Below are positions 36,880 through 44,901 of a stretch of 64,000 bases of DNA, piece by piece. Numbering within the stretch: the stretch's first letter is position 1; each line of letters opens with the position of its first letter. The stretch is from Streptomyces sp. NBC_00154. Its GTDB lineage: Bacteria > Actinomycetota > Actinomycetes > Streptomycetales > Streptomycetaceae. The notes beneath the pieces are model-generated. The model was not told the origin of the DNA, ran no database searches, and worked only from the letters and a program-made list of their open reading frames with translations. Location: positions 1,990,501-2,054,500 of the forward strand of contig NZ_JAPEMI010000001.1 of assembly GCF_026342835.1 (NCBI RefSeq), written 5' to 3'. Made by a program: the position numbers and the translations under genes.

Positions 36880-37671
36880 TTACGGCTGCCGCGGCTTGCG
36901 GGCCTCGATCAGGAAGCGGGTGGTGCGCGCGACGAACGGCCCCTCGGTCTCGATGAGGTGGTGCAGGGCGGCCAGTTGCGGCCGGTACTGCTCGACCGTG
37001 AAGCCGGGCACCATCCAGATCACCTTCCGCAGGAAGTAGACGACGGCGCCGATGTCGAAGAACTCGGTACGCAGCGTCTCCAGCCGCAGGTCGACGACTT
37101 CGAGCCCGGCCGCCTCCGCGTCGGCGCGGGCCCGCTGCGGGTCGCGGGCACCGCGGGCCTCGGGAGGCTGCGGGCCGAGGAAGTACTCGACGAGTTCGAA
37201 GACGCTGGCCGGGCCGACCTGCTGCGAGAAGTACGTACCACCGGGCTTCAGCACGCGCGCGATCTCCGCCCACCACGTGGTCACCGGATGCCGGCTGACC
37301 ACCAGGTCGAAGGCCGCGTCCCCAAACGGCAGCGGCGGCTCGTCGGCGTCGGCGACCACGACCGCGCCGAGCGGGTGCAGAAGGCCGGTGGCGCGGGCGA
37401 TGTTCGGCGGCCAGGACTCGGTGGCGACCGTCAACGGCGGCAGCTTCGGGGCGGAGGCGAGGACCTCGCCGCCGCCGGTCTGGATGTCGAGGGCCGCCCG
37501 CGCCCGGCCCAGCCGCTCGGCCATGGCGTGCGCATACTCCCAGGAGGGGCGTTGTTCGGTGGCCCGGCCGTCGAGCCAGGAGAAGTCCCAGCCGTCGACG
37601 GAGACGGCGGCGGCCTCGGCGACGAGCGCTTCGAAGCGTGTGCGTTCCTCTTCTTCGGATGTTCCGGGCAT
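36880..37671 (-). CDS. Class I SAM-dependent methyltransferase
   Basis: A 263-residue methyltransferase. Motif I reads DIQTGGGEVL (about residues 62-71), with the acidic end of strand two in TVATESW, motif post-II in DADEPPLPFGDAAFDLVVSRHPV and motif III in IARVLKPGGTYFS. The C-terminal half has an Arg-rich helix region that could hold the substrate. Substrate unknown; relatives include small-molecule and rRNA methyltransferases. It lies just after the prepilin peptidase gene on the same strand (59-base gap). Confidence 0.85.
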   Translation of the reverse strand: MPGTSEEEERTRFEALVAEAAAVSVDGWDFSWLDGRATEQRPSWEYAHAMAERLGRARAALDIQTGGGEVLASAPKLPPLTVATESWPPNIARATGLLHPLGAVVVADADEPPLPFGDAAFDLVVSRHPVTTWWAEIARVLKPGGTYFSQQVGPASVFELVEYFLGPQPPEARGARDPQRARADAEAAGLEVVDLRLETLRTEFFDIGAVVYFLRKVIWMVPGFTVEQYRPQLAALHHLIETEGPFVARTTRFLIEARKPRQP

Positions 37672-37730
37672 GCGGGGATGGTGTCACCGCACATTCGCGG
37701 GCGCGACCGAATTCCGGGTGCCCCGGCGGG

Positions 37731-38627
37731 TCAGGCCGCGAGGCCGCCGAACAGTATCCCGAGCAGCGCGCCCGCGATCATGAACGGCCCGAACGGGATG
37801 CCCGTCTTGCGTCCGGCCCGCCGCAGGATGACCAGCCCGAACCCGTACACGGCACCGAGCACGAACCCGGCGAAGCCGCCCGCGAAGACGACCGCCCACC
37901 CGTACCAGCCGAGAGCCACCCCCAGTGACAGGGCGAGCTTGACGTCGCCGAAGCCCATCCCGTTCGGGTTGATCAGGAAGAGCAGGAAGTAGAAGCCGCC
38001 GAGGGCGAGGCCGCCGAGCAGGGCGGACAGCCACGAACCGGCGTGCTCCGGAAGCAGCGTCGCGCCACCCAGCAGTACGACGGCCGCACCGGCGAGCGGC
38101 AGCGTCAGCCGGTCGGGCAGCCGGTGGACGCGGCGGTCGATGGTGGCGAGGAGTACGGCGACAGGGGCGAGCAGCAGCCAGACGGCAAGCTCGGGCCGGA
38201 GCCCGGTGGCCGCGGCGAGGGCGGCGCAGCCGAGTGCGCCGGCGACGGGGGCAAGGACGGCGGGGGCGTAACGCGCGACCGGTTCGGTGCGGGGGTCCCC
38301 TTCCCGACCGTCACCTTCCTTCGTGCTCGCGTCCGCCGACTCGGCGACCTCGGCAGACTCGGCGGCCCCGTCCCGCTCCTCGGGTGGCGTCGGCACCGCG
38401 GCCGTCTTCGTCTGCGCAGTCGTACGCACCGCAGCACCCGCGGCACACGCCGCGCACCGTGTGGAGCCGAGCCAGCCGCGGGCCACCCCATTGAAGGGGT
38501 GGCCGGCGGGGCAGGTGTCCCGCCATGCGTCCTCCGGTTCGACGGAGAACCGGTAGGCGGCGCGCGGGACCAGCAGTCCGGTCGCGGCGCCCCAGAGCGC
38601 GGCGACGCCTGTCAGCATGACGTACAC
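37731..38627 (-). CDS. Type IV prepilin (A24) peptidase
   Basis: A 298-residue membrane aspartic protease that cleaves class III signal peptides of pilins. The catalytic aspartates are Asp164 (ATIDRR) and Asp228 in the hallmark GFGDVK motif. Eight or so membrane segments are visible. The N-terminal Cys region is reduced to Cys39, Cys58 and Cys61, and a 50-residue acidic low-complexity insert (about 70-118) separates it from the membrane core. Two proteins encoded within 7 kb carry Flp-like cleavage sites, so they are its likely substrates. GTG at 38627 lies 7 bases after a TAGGGT -10 box, so the message is probably leaderless. Confidence 0.92.
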   Translation of the reverse strand: MYVMLTGVAALWGAATGLLVPRAAYRFSVEPEDAWRDTCPAGHPFNGVARGWLGSTRCAACAAGAAVRTTAQTKTAAVPTPPEERDGAAESAEVAESADASTKEGDGREGDPRTEPVARYAPAVLAPVAGALGCAALAAATGLRPELAVWLLLAPVAVLLATIDRRVHRLPDRLTLPLAGAAVVLLGGATLLPEHAGSWLSALLGGLALGGFYFLLFLINPNGMGFGDVKLALSLGVALGWYGWAVVFAGGFAGFVLGAVYGFGLVILRRAGRKTGIPFGPFMIAGALLGILFGGLAA

Positions 38628-38634
38628 GGAACCG

Positions 38635-38679
38635 ACCCTAGGCGGGCGACGTACATGCGGTCATGGGCCCTGGGGCCCA
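38635..38679 (-). promoter_or_regulatory. Shared-motif promoter of prepilin peptidase gene
   Basis: ATGGGCCC and TGGGGCCCA (38663-38679) lie 23 bp upstream of TAGGGT (-10, 38640 to 38635), which is followed after 7 bases by the GTG start. Same layout as at 39931-39976, 40548-40605, 42581-42628, 42741-42798 and 46758-46802. Confidence 0.75.
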
Positions 38680-38693
38680 CTGCTCGTCATTTC

Positions 38694-38724
38694 GGGCCCA
38701 GTGGTTGTCACCGGGCGCTACCGT
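38694..38724 (+). promoter_or_regulatory. Probable promoter of the DUF192 gene
   Basis: GGGCCCA (38694-38700) then TACCGT (38719-38724) 18 bp later, then 7 bases to the ATG, so also a likely leaderless message. The 18-bp spacing differs from the 22-23 bp of the other sites. Confidence 0.5.
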
Positions 38725-38731
38725 CGTCGCC

Positions 38732-39103
38732 ATGGGTCAATGGCGCAATGGCAACGGGACGTTGACGGTCGGGGACCGGGAGGGGGGGCCGGGGCTGGAG
38801 ATACCGCTGCGGATCGCCGCCTCGTACCGGGCCCGGTCGAAGGGGCTTCTCGGGCAGGACGGGATCGACGGGGCCCTGATGATCACCCCGTGCGGGAGTG
38901 TGCACACGTTCGGGATGCGGTTCACGATCGATGTGGCCTACCTGGACCGGAAGTTCAACGTCGTGGCGGTCCACACGATGAAGCCGGGGCGGCTCGGGAT
39001 GGTGCGGCTGCAATCCCGTCATGTGCTCGAGTCGGAGGCCGGGACGATGGAGAAGTGGGGACTGCGGCCCGGCGTGCAGGTGCAGATCGACCAGGCCGGC
39101 TGA
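38732..39103 (+). CDS. DUF192 protein
   Basis: A 123-residue small beta-rich protein of the DUF192 family, of unknown molecular function. Family landmarks: ARSKGLLGQDG near the start, then a MITPCGSVHTFGMRFTID block and a final region with Leu/Glu-rich strands. No signal peptide is visible here although many relatives are exported. It is divergent from the prepilin peptidase; in other streptomycetes DUF192 genes occur near Tad/Flp pilus genes, a recollection that fits this locus. The stop is 8 bases from the end of a convergent lipoprotein gene. Confidence 0.85.
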   Translation: MGQWRNGNGTLTVGDREGGPGLEIPLRIAASYRARSKGLLGQDGIDGALMITPCGSVHTFGMRFTIDVAYLDRKFNVVAVHTMKPGRLGMVRLQSRHVLESEAGTMEKWGLRPGVQVQIDQAG

Positions 39104-39111
39104 GGGGCGGG

Positions 39112-39891
39112 TCACGGGAGCTTGGCCAGCTGCGCAGTGACCACTTCCGCCGGGATTTCCGGAGGCGTCGCGTCGACGAAGTCGGCGACGTAGAACGTGA
39201 CGACCGTCGAACCCCTCCGTACGAGCCGGAAGACCAGCGGCACCTTGTCGCCCTCGATGTTCCCCGTCACCTGGTAGGCGATGCTCTCCTCGCCCACCCG
39301 CGGCGCATCCAGCAGATCGACCTTGCTGTACGTGGACGGCCCCTCGTCGCTCGAGGTCCTGAACCCACCCGCGCAGGCCTGCACCGCGTCGCGGACGTCG
39401 CGCAGCACCTGTTGGGCCGCGCCCTTCGGGTGGGAGGTGAGAATCTCGGTGACGACGGTCTGGTCGTCCTTTCCCTCCTCCGATTTGTCCATCACGGTAC
39501 GGAAGACGGTAGCGGTCGCGGCGGGTTCGGGAGCGCCGTTGATCACGGCGGCCAGTGGCCGGCAGGCCTGGTCCTCGGCTTTTTCCGTGCCGGTGTCCTG
39601 GCTGCCCTGCAGCGGGGTGACCTCGTAGCCGGCCACGTCGCCGGTGGCCAGGGCGGCCTCGGTCAGCTCCGGCTCGGTGAGCACCTTGTTGGTGCCGGCC
39701 GGCAGCGTGCTCGGGGAGGACGGCGGGGGCGGGGACGAAGTGTCGTTGCCGGACGGCTTCGCGCTCGACGGACTGCTCGCCCTGCCGTTGTCCTTGCCCT
39801 GGGACGAGTCGCCGCCTGACGGGCCGCAGGACACGGCCGCGAGGCAGAGCGCCGCTGTCGTCGCCGCCATGACTGCTGTACGAGCCTTCAT
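39112..39891 (-). CDS. Lipoprotein of the pilin-toxin locus
   Basis: A 259-residue predicted lipoprotein with a signal peptide ending at Cys22 (LAAVSC). A 40-residue Ser/Pro-rich linker is followed by a soluble domain of about 190 residues with two Cys (QACRP and QACAG blocks) that could form a disulfide. It may belong to the sensor-like PknH/LpqN type, but I cannot place it firmly. It has its own shared-motif promoter. Confidence 0.75.
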   Translation of the reverse strand: MKARTAVMAATTAALCLAAVSCGPSGGDSSQGKDNGRASSPSSAKPSGNDTSSPPPPSSPSTLPAGTNKVLTEPELTEAALATGDVAGYEVTPLQGSQDTGTEKAEDQACRPLAAVINGAPEPAATATVFRTVMDKSEEGKDDQTVVTEILTSHPKGAAQQVLRDVRDAVQACAGGFRTSSDEGPSTYSKVDLLDAPRVGEESIAYQVTGNIEGDKVPLVFRLVRRGSTVVTFYVADFVDATPPEIPAEVVTAQLAKLP

Positions 39892-39930
39892 CGTTCCCCG
39901 TTTCCGACCATGGGCCCCGTCCCTGTCTGC

Positions 39931-39976
39931 ACGCTAACAACCGGGCGGCGGCGGGTGCGTGGGCCCACGGGCCCAA
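39931..39976 (-). promoter_or_regulatory. Shared-motif promoter of lipoprotein gene
   Basis: On the minus strand, TTGGGCCC-G-TGGGCCCA (39976-39960) is followed 23 bp later by TAGCGT (39936-39931). A 19-base run of this site is identical to the site at 46786-46802 and its flank. Confidence 0.75.
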
Positions 39977-40065
39977 CCCGGAGCCGCGCTCAGGAAGGGG
40001 CCCTTCTTTCGGATCAGGCGGGATCAGGGCGCGTGCCCCGCGAGCCCGGCGTGGTCCGACAGCCC

Positions 40066-40464
40066 TCAGGGCCGGGTGCCCAGGCCGCGGCCGACGAGTG
40101 GGGACACCGTGCGGATCAGCTTCAGTTGCGTGGAGCGCAGGACCTTCACGGTCGTGACGTCGGACCAGCCGGTCGTCGTGGACCACTCGTAGCCCGAGCC
40201 GACCACCTCGCTGGCGAACGCCAGCTCCGTGGCGAGCAGCGCCCGCGCCCAGTCCATCGGCTCCAGGGGTTCCTTCGCCGCCAGCGCCGAACGGATCCTG
40301 GCCCCCCTCCGGTTCAGGTCGGCCGCGTCGTCGAAGCCCATGGCCACCGCGAACTCCTCCGTGCAGCGCGCCGGGCCGCTCCACTCGACCAGGCCCTGCT
40401 GCAGGAGCCGGGACTCCTCCTCGGTCAGCGCCAGCTGCTCCGCCGTCTGTAAGCGAGTCCTCAC
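40066..40464 (-). CDS. Paralogue of the probable immunity protein
   Basis: A 132-residue cytosolic protein closely related to the product of the next gene upstream: both share a LLxxGLxEWxGPAxC start, an AMGF or GMGF acidic block, an APxDWARxLLAxE block and a TTG-W-LR-x-QxKL-RTV ending. Tandem paralogues beside a polymorphic toxin are usual for immunity proteins. It has its own shared-motif promoter about 80 bases upstream, so it can be made without the toxin. GTG at 40464 follows GGAAGGG. Role is inferred from place and duplication. Confidence 0.7.
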   Translation of the reverse strand: MRTRLQTAEQLALTEEESRLLQQGLVEWSGPARCTEEFAVAMGFDDAADLNRRGARIRSALAAKEPLEPMDWARALLATELAFASEVVGSGYEWSTTTGWSDVTTVKVLRSTQLKLIRTVSPLVGRGLGTRP

Positions 40465-40547
40465 CCGTCCACCCTTCCGGTCACGCGCCCGCCCCGGTCG
40501 TTGTCCGTACGCGGAGACGGGCGGGCCATGAACACTTCCGGGGCACG

Positions 40548-40605
40548 ACGCTAGCGACCCGCCCCGGCCCCGTCTTGGGCCCCAGGACTCAGGCGGGGAC
40601 CCAAG
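40548..40605 (-). promoter_or_regulatory. Shared-motif promoter of immunity paralogue
   Basis: Half-sites CTTGGGTCC and GGGGCCCAAG (40605-40574 on the minus strand, spaced apart) are followed 22 bp later by TAGCGT (40553-40548). Confidence 0.7.
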
Positions 40606-40630
40606 GCCCGGCGACGAGGCCGATCCGTCG

Positions 40631-41020
40631 TCAGTCCCTCGGGCTCTTCCCGTAGTAGGGCTTGACCGTCCTGGCCAGCTTCCGCTGGATCGACCGCAGC
40701 ATCATGATGGTCGGCTCGTCACCGAGTCCCGTGGTCGTCCGCCATTCGACGCCGGTGCCGGCGAGGTCGCTGACGAACACGATCTCCACGGCCAGCAGGG
40801 TCCGCGCCCAGTCCACCGGGGCGAGCGGGGCGTCGTCGGCGAGTGCAGCCCGCAGCCTGCCGCACTGGTCGACCAGGTCCTGCTCGTCCGCGAAGCCCAT
40901 GCCGACGGCGAGCTGGTCGCTGCAGTGAGCCGGGCCGCCCCATTCCAGGAGCGCCCGCCGCAGGAGTCCGGTCTCGGCTCCCGTGAGCAGTTCGCTCGCC
41001 GCCACTTCGCCTGCCGACAT
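40631..41020 (-). CDS. Probable immunity protein coupled to toxin gene
   Basis: A 129-residue protein, helical and acidic in its first half, basic at the end. Its ATG overlaps the toxin gene stop (TGATG), a translational coupling typical of toxin-immunity pairs. It is homologous to the next gene downstream (40066-40464). I recognise no named immunity family, so the assignment rests on position, coupling, size and duplication. It would bind and block the C-terminal toxin domain in the cytoplasm of producers and kin. Confidence 0.75.
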   Translation of the reverse strand: MSAGEVAASELLTGAETGLLRRALLEWGGPAHCSDQLAVGMGFADEQDLVDQCGRLRAALADDAPLAPVDWARTLLAVEIVFVSDLAGTGVEWRTTTGLGDEPTIMMLRSIQRKLARTVKPYYGKSPRD

Positions 41021-42573
41021 CAGTTCAGCCCTTCCCAGTACTCTTCGAGCTTCGCCGGGTCCCGCCGGAAGATGGTTCCGCCGTCCGGGCTCATTGGATC
41101 GTGGATCACGATGGTCGTGCCGTCCTTGCCGAGGAACGCCTTCCGGCCGCTGCCCAGGTCCTTGGTCCGCGACGGATTCTTGATCACGTCCTTGGCGAGT
41201 TCGGCGAGATCGTCGGTCGACAGCCCGGGGAAGTCGCCCGCGTGCTTGCTGTCCGCGTGCCCCTTGGCGATGTCGTCGGCATCCTCGAGGCGCTCCTCGT
41301 CGGTGCACCACGAGTTGTTGTGCACCAGGACGGGGGCGCCGCCTGCCAGCACATAGTACGTATGGATGCCGTTGACGGTCAGGTCGTACGTGGTCTGCCG
41401 CTGGGTGTACCGCACGACGGCCGAGACGGCGAGCACGGACCCGTCCGCGGTCCGCAGCTCCGTACCGGGCGTGATGTCGGCCGCATCCACCCACTGCCGC
41501 CGGCCGACCGCCCAGAACGGGTGCGTGCCGGTCGCGGTGATCACCGCGGGCCCGCCGGCGGTCCGGAACGTCAGCCGGGTGAAGTCCTTGTCGTCGTACG
41601 TCGTGATCGTGCGCTCGACCCGTCGGCCCTGGGTGCGGTCGCTGTACGGGTCGGTGGCCCGGACCCGGTCGCCGGTCCGCACCGATTCGATGGGGACGCT
41701 CCGCCCGTCGGCGAGCAGCACCTGTGTTCCCGGCAGGAAGCTGTGCTTGACCTTGCAGTTCGGGTTCTCGTCGGGCTTCTTCTCGTCGGGCTTGTCGTCC
41801 TTCTTCGGCGGGTCCCTCTTCGCGTCGTCGAGCTTCTTCCGGGCGTCCTCGAGCTTCTTCTCGGCTTCCTTGACCTTCTTGCGGTTCTTGACCAGGCCCT
41901 TGAGGGCGTCGTAGAGGTCGCCACCGTGTTTCTTCAAGCTCTTGATGAGCTTGTAGGCCTTCTTCCACTTCCACGGGGCGCCGTACTTCGCGCCCAGTTT
42001 CCCGACAGCACCCCCGATCAGGCTGAGCAGGACGTTGATCAGGGTTTCCGTGCAGGCGCCCATGTCGCCCTTGGTGATGCAGTTCAGCGCGTCGGTGATC
42101 CCGAGCTCGTCGGCGAGGATCTTCGCGAGTTCCTTCGCGGCTTCCTTCGCCTTGTCCGAGTTGGACGTCTCTTCCTTCTGGGCGTCCTGGAGCTCTTTCA
42201 GCGCCTTGTCGTAGTCGACCTGCGCCGGCGTCTTCGGCGTACCGTCGTCGTTGCGGTCCGACGCCGGATCCCCGGTGCCGGGCTTGCCCGAACCGCCGTC
42301 CCGAGCCTCGGTGTTCCCGTCACCACCGCAGTTCCCGCCGCCTCCGATCCGGCAGACCTGCGCACCGATCTTCTCGGTGAGCTCCGCACCGATCCCCGTC
42401 GCCACCAGAGCGCCGACGATCGCCACGACCACCAGGACCAGGCCCAGGTACTCCAAGGCCCCCTGCCCCCGATCGCGCCGGCGGCGCAGACCCAGCAACC
42501 GGACGTCCGTACGCGGCCGGGAACCCCGTGACCACCGTCGGATCCGACGACGCAACTCCCCCAGATGTGACAT
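41020..42573 (-). CDS. Polymorphic toxin: Flp-pilin-like anchor, HINT domain, C-terminal toxin
   Basis: A 517-residue toxin. An Arg-rich head ends in RG-QGALEY (residues 35-42), a class III pilin-type cleavage site with Glu at +5, followed by a hydrophobic helix to about 62. A Gly/Asp stretch and a long Lys/Glu/Ala-rich, partly coiled-coil region lead to a HINT autoprocessing domain (277-420): SFLPGT and ADGRSVPIE blocks, THPFW, YYVLAGGAPVLVHNN. The HINT first residue is Ser rather than Cys. The last 97 residues are the toxin domain with His439, Lys443 and His444 (GHADSKH) and an ending DGGTIFRRDP, resembling BECR-type ribonucleases; that assignment is tentative. No ribosome site: a leaderless message is likely. 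Confidence 0.85.
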   Translation of the reverse strand: MSHLGELRRRIRRWSRGSRPRTDVRLLGLRRRRDRGQGALEYLGLVLVVVAIVGALVATGIGAELTEKIGAQVCRIGGGGNCGGDGNTEARDGGSGKPGTGDPASDRNDDGTPKTPAQVDYDKALKELQDAQKEETSNSDKAKEAAKELAKILADELGITDALNCITKGDMGACTETLINVLLSLIGGAVGKLGAKYGAPWKWKKAYKLIKSLKKHGGDLYDALKGLVKNRKKVKEAEKKLEDARKKLDDAKRDPPKKDDKPDEKKPDENPNCKVKHSFLPGTQVLLADGRSVPIESVRTGDRVRATDPYSDRTQGRRVERTITTYDDKDFTRLTFRTAGGPAVITATGTHPFWAVGRRQWVDAADITPGTELRTADGSVLAVSAVVRYTQRQTTYDLTVNGIHTYYVLAGGAPVLVHNNSWCTDEERLEDADDIAKGHADSKHAGDFPGLSTDDLAELAKDVIKNPSRTKDLGSGRKAFLGKDGTTIVIHDPMSPDGGTIFRRDPAKLEEYWEGLN

Positions 42574-42580
42574 GGTTTCG

Positions 42581-42628
42581 ACGCTAACGAGCGTGCGGTG
42601 CACCCGTCTTGGGCCTCCGGACCCCAAT
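42581..42628 (-). promoter_or_regulatory. Shared-motif promoter of toxin gene (leaderless)
   Basis: On the minus strand, ATTGGGGTCC and GGCCCAAG (42628-42608) are followed 23 bp later by TAGCGT (42586-42581), then 7 bases, then the toxin ATG at 42573. Confidence 0.8.
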
Positions 42629-42740
42629 GAGCACCCACCTGCAACCGCCCACCGGGCGGCGAGTCCCCGGCCGACCTCCGATTGCCCGGGCCCACGTCCA
42701 ACCACTCGATCGCCCGTCACCCGGCGCCTCCTTCACCGGA

Positions 42741-42798
42741 CTTGGGCCCGAACTTGGGGCCAAGGACCCAGGTCATCCGGTCCGCACGCCCGTACGCT
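42741..42798 (+). promoter_or_regulatory. Shared-motif promoter of pilin-like membrane protein gene
   Basis: CTTGGGCCC, CTTGGGGCCAAG and GGACCCA crowd into 42741-42770; 22 bp later comes TACGCT (42793-42798). The GTG start lies 67 bases further on, behind a ribosome site. Confidence 0.75.
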
Positions 42799-42865
42799 CA
42801 CGCCACACCCGGGGTTCGGCAGCGGGGCGGGCAGGCAGTGCGAGTCAGTGGCGGAGGGGAAGACC

Positions 42866-44839
42866 GTGAGAAGTGGCGGCGGCTGGAGAAGCGGAAGCGG
42901 GGGCCACATACCGCGAGAGCGCGGCGGGGGTGTGTTCTTTCCCCTGACGCGCAGTTGGGCCGTCGGCGCCCTCGTCTACGTCTTCGCCGGGATCCTGGTG
43001 ACGCGTGGGCTCGTCGAGACGCTCGCCACCGATGAGCGGCTCCAGGTCTTCACCTGGCGGCTGGTACTCCTGCATGTGCCCAGCGTCATCACCACCCTGC
43101 TCACCACCCTGGCCGCCGCCCGCGTCCTGCCCGACGAGCAGCGCGAGTCACGTCTCCTGTACCTGCTCGCCACCTTGAGTGTTCCGGTCGTCGGGCTCGC
43201 GTACGGCCTCTACGTCTCGTGGCATGTCGTCGGCGTCGAGGGTGTGCTGATGCCGGTGGTGGTGCTGGTCACCGGCTCTGCCGTGGGACTGGCCGTCGAC
43301 CGGCTGCTGGAGGCCGACGAGACGGAGCCCGCCGCGCCGAACTCGTACACCTGGCGCGACAGCGGTGCCACCGCCATGGAGTACCTGGGGGTGATCGTCC
43401 TCGTCGTCACCCTGATCGGCGCGATGGCGATGGCGGGTGTCGGCGGGCAGATCGGCGACCGGATCCGGTGTGCGATCAGTTCGATGGGCGGCGGCAGTGC
43501 CGGATGCACGACGGGCGGCGGGGACCCGACCGCGAAGCCGAAGACCGATGCCGACTACGAGCCCAAGCTGTGCCAGGTCTCCAGCGTCTCCGACACCGTC
43601 GGCGACAAGGTGAAGATCGGCTGGTTCGAGTGGGGCAACGAGTACGGCTTCCAGCAGAAGGTCAGCCAGGCCAAGACAGATGTGAACGAGGACGGCAAGG
43701 TCGACGAGAACGACAAGCTGGTCTACATGACGTTCACGGACGCCGCGTCCGTCGGCGCCAGCGGCAGTACGCCCGGCGTCAAGCTCGGCAAGCTCGGCAA
43801 GGCGGACGTCGACGTCGGCGGCGGCGTCAAGATCACCAACGGTGACACCTGGGTCTTCAAGAGCGAGGAGGACGCCAAGAAGATGCGGGACGACATCGAG
43901 GAAATGAAGATGTGGGAGACCTCGACCAAGTACAGCGGCGGCTACGGCGGCGGCTGGTACTCGGGCATGAAGTGGGCCGAAAAGAAGGAGGACGTCGAGA
44001 AGAAGATCGGCGACAAGAAGATCTCCTACTCGACCATCGGCCTCAACGTGTACGCCGACGGCGGTCTCAACATCAGCGCGGGCGACGAGTCCGCGCTCGG
44101 CGCCAAGCTGGGCGGCAAGGCCAAGTTCTCCCCCGACGTGACCATCACCAAGGACGACGTGAACGGCAACGAGTCGTACACGTACACCGCCAAGCTCGAA
44201 CTCGAGGGCAAGGTCGGCGGCACGGCGGGCCCGCTCACCGGCACGGCCGGCGCGAAGGACACCCGCACCGGGGCGATCACCGTCACCCGTGACCAGAAGA
44301 CCGGCAAGATCGTCCGTATCGACATGACGAAGACGGTCGAGACGGGCTCGACGTCCGACAAGGGCGAGGCCAAGGGCGACAACGGCAAGAAGGACGGCGA
44401 CAAGCGCGGCGGCAAGGGCAGTGTCACCGACTCGTCCGGCGAAACCGGCATCGAGGTCCAGACGAACTCGATCATCTTCGGCAAGGACGACGACAAGGCC
44501 ACCGAGGACAAGCGGGCCATCGCCGAGAAGTGGCTGGACGGCAGCGGCAACAACACCGCACCGTTCGAGTACATGTTCGGCGACAAGTCGCTGCAGCAGA
44601 AGCCCGACGGGACGGACCCCTTCGACCAGATGATGTTCCAGGACGGCCTGTCGAGCACCATGCAGTACCACGGCGAGACGGACGCCCAGGAGTTCGGCTT
44701 CGAGGTCTCGCTCGGCATGAGTCTCGGGTTCTCCATCTCGGACGAGCACAAGAAGGAGACACTGACGGACGCGCAGTTCCTCGGAGCTCCGCAGGGCGAC
44801 AAGCGCAGCTTCCTTCCGTACAGCTACTGCGCGAACTGA
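42866..44839 (+). CDS. Large Flp-pilin-like membrane protein with calcium-type loop
   Basis: A 657-residue protein with no family I can name. Four hydrophobic segments lie in the first 140 residues; then SG-ATAMEY (166-173), a pilin-type cleavage site with Glu at +5, followed by a membrane helix. The exported part, about 460 residues, is rich in Lys, Asp, Gly and Thr. It contains DVNEDGKVDEND at residues 272-283, a textbook EF-hand/dockerin calcium loop, and repeated beta-rich GLNV/GGLNI/GGKAKF segments. No HINT or toxin end is evident. GTG at 42866 follows GGAGGGGA. It is divergent from the toxin and has a matching promoter motif, so it is probably a partner or surface adhesin. Confidence 0.75.
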   Translation: MRSGGGWRSGSGGHIPRERGGGVFFPLTRSWAVGALVYVFAGILVTRGLVETLATDERLQVFTWRLVLLHVPSVITTLLTTLAAARVLPDEQRESRLLYLLATLSVPVVGLAYGLYVSWHVVGVEGVLMPVVVLVTGSAVGLAVDRLLEADETEPAAPNSYTWRDSGATAMEYLGVIVLVVTLIGAMAMAGVGGQIGDRIRCAISSMGGGSAGCTTGGGDPTAKPKTDADYEPKLCQVSSVSDTVGDKVKIGWFEWGNEYGFQQKVSQAKTDVNEDGKVDENDKLVYMTFTDAASVGASGSTPGVKLGKLGKADVDVGGGVKITNGDTWVFKSEEDAKKMRDDIEEMKMWETSTKYSGGYGGGWYSGMKWAEKKEDVEKKIGDKKISYSTIGLNVYADGGLNISAGDESALGAKLGGKAKFSPDVTITKDDVNGNESYTYTAKLELEGKVGGTAGPLTGTAGAKDTRTGAITVTRDQKTGKIVRIDMTKTVETGSTSDKGEAKGDNGKKDGDKRGGKGSVTDSSGETGIEVQTNSIIFGKDDDKATEDKRAIAEKWLDGSGNNTAPFEYMFGDKSLQQKPDGTDPFDQMMFQDGLSSTMQYHGETDAQEFGFEVSLGMSLGFSISDEHKKETLTDAQFLGAPQGDKRSFLPYSYCAN

Positions 44840-44901
44840 GCACCCCGCAGCACCGGCGGCACCACCCGGCACCACGCACGACGAGAGGCGATGAACAGAC
44901 C

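Noticed and set aside
38694..38724. DUF192 promoter as a full member of the shared-motif set
   Set aside because: Spacing is 18 bp rather than 22-23, so I keep it as a separate, weaker call.
41020..41310. Naming the toxin end as a specific RNase family
   Set aside because: GHADSKH and DGGT motifs resemble BECR-type toxins but this is too little to name the family.
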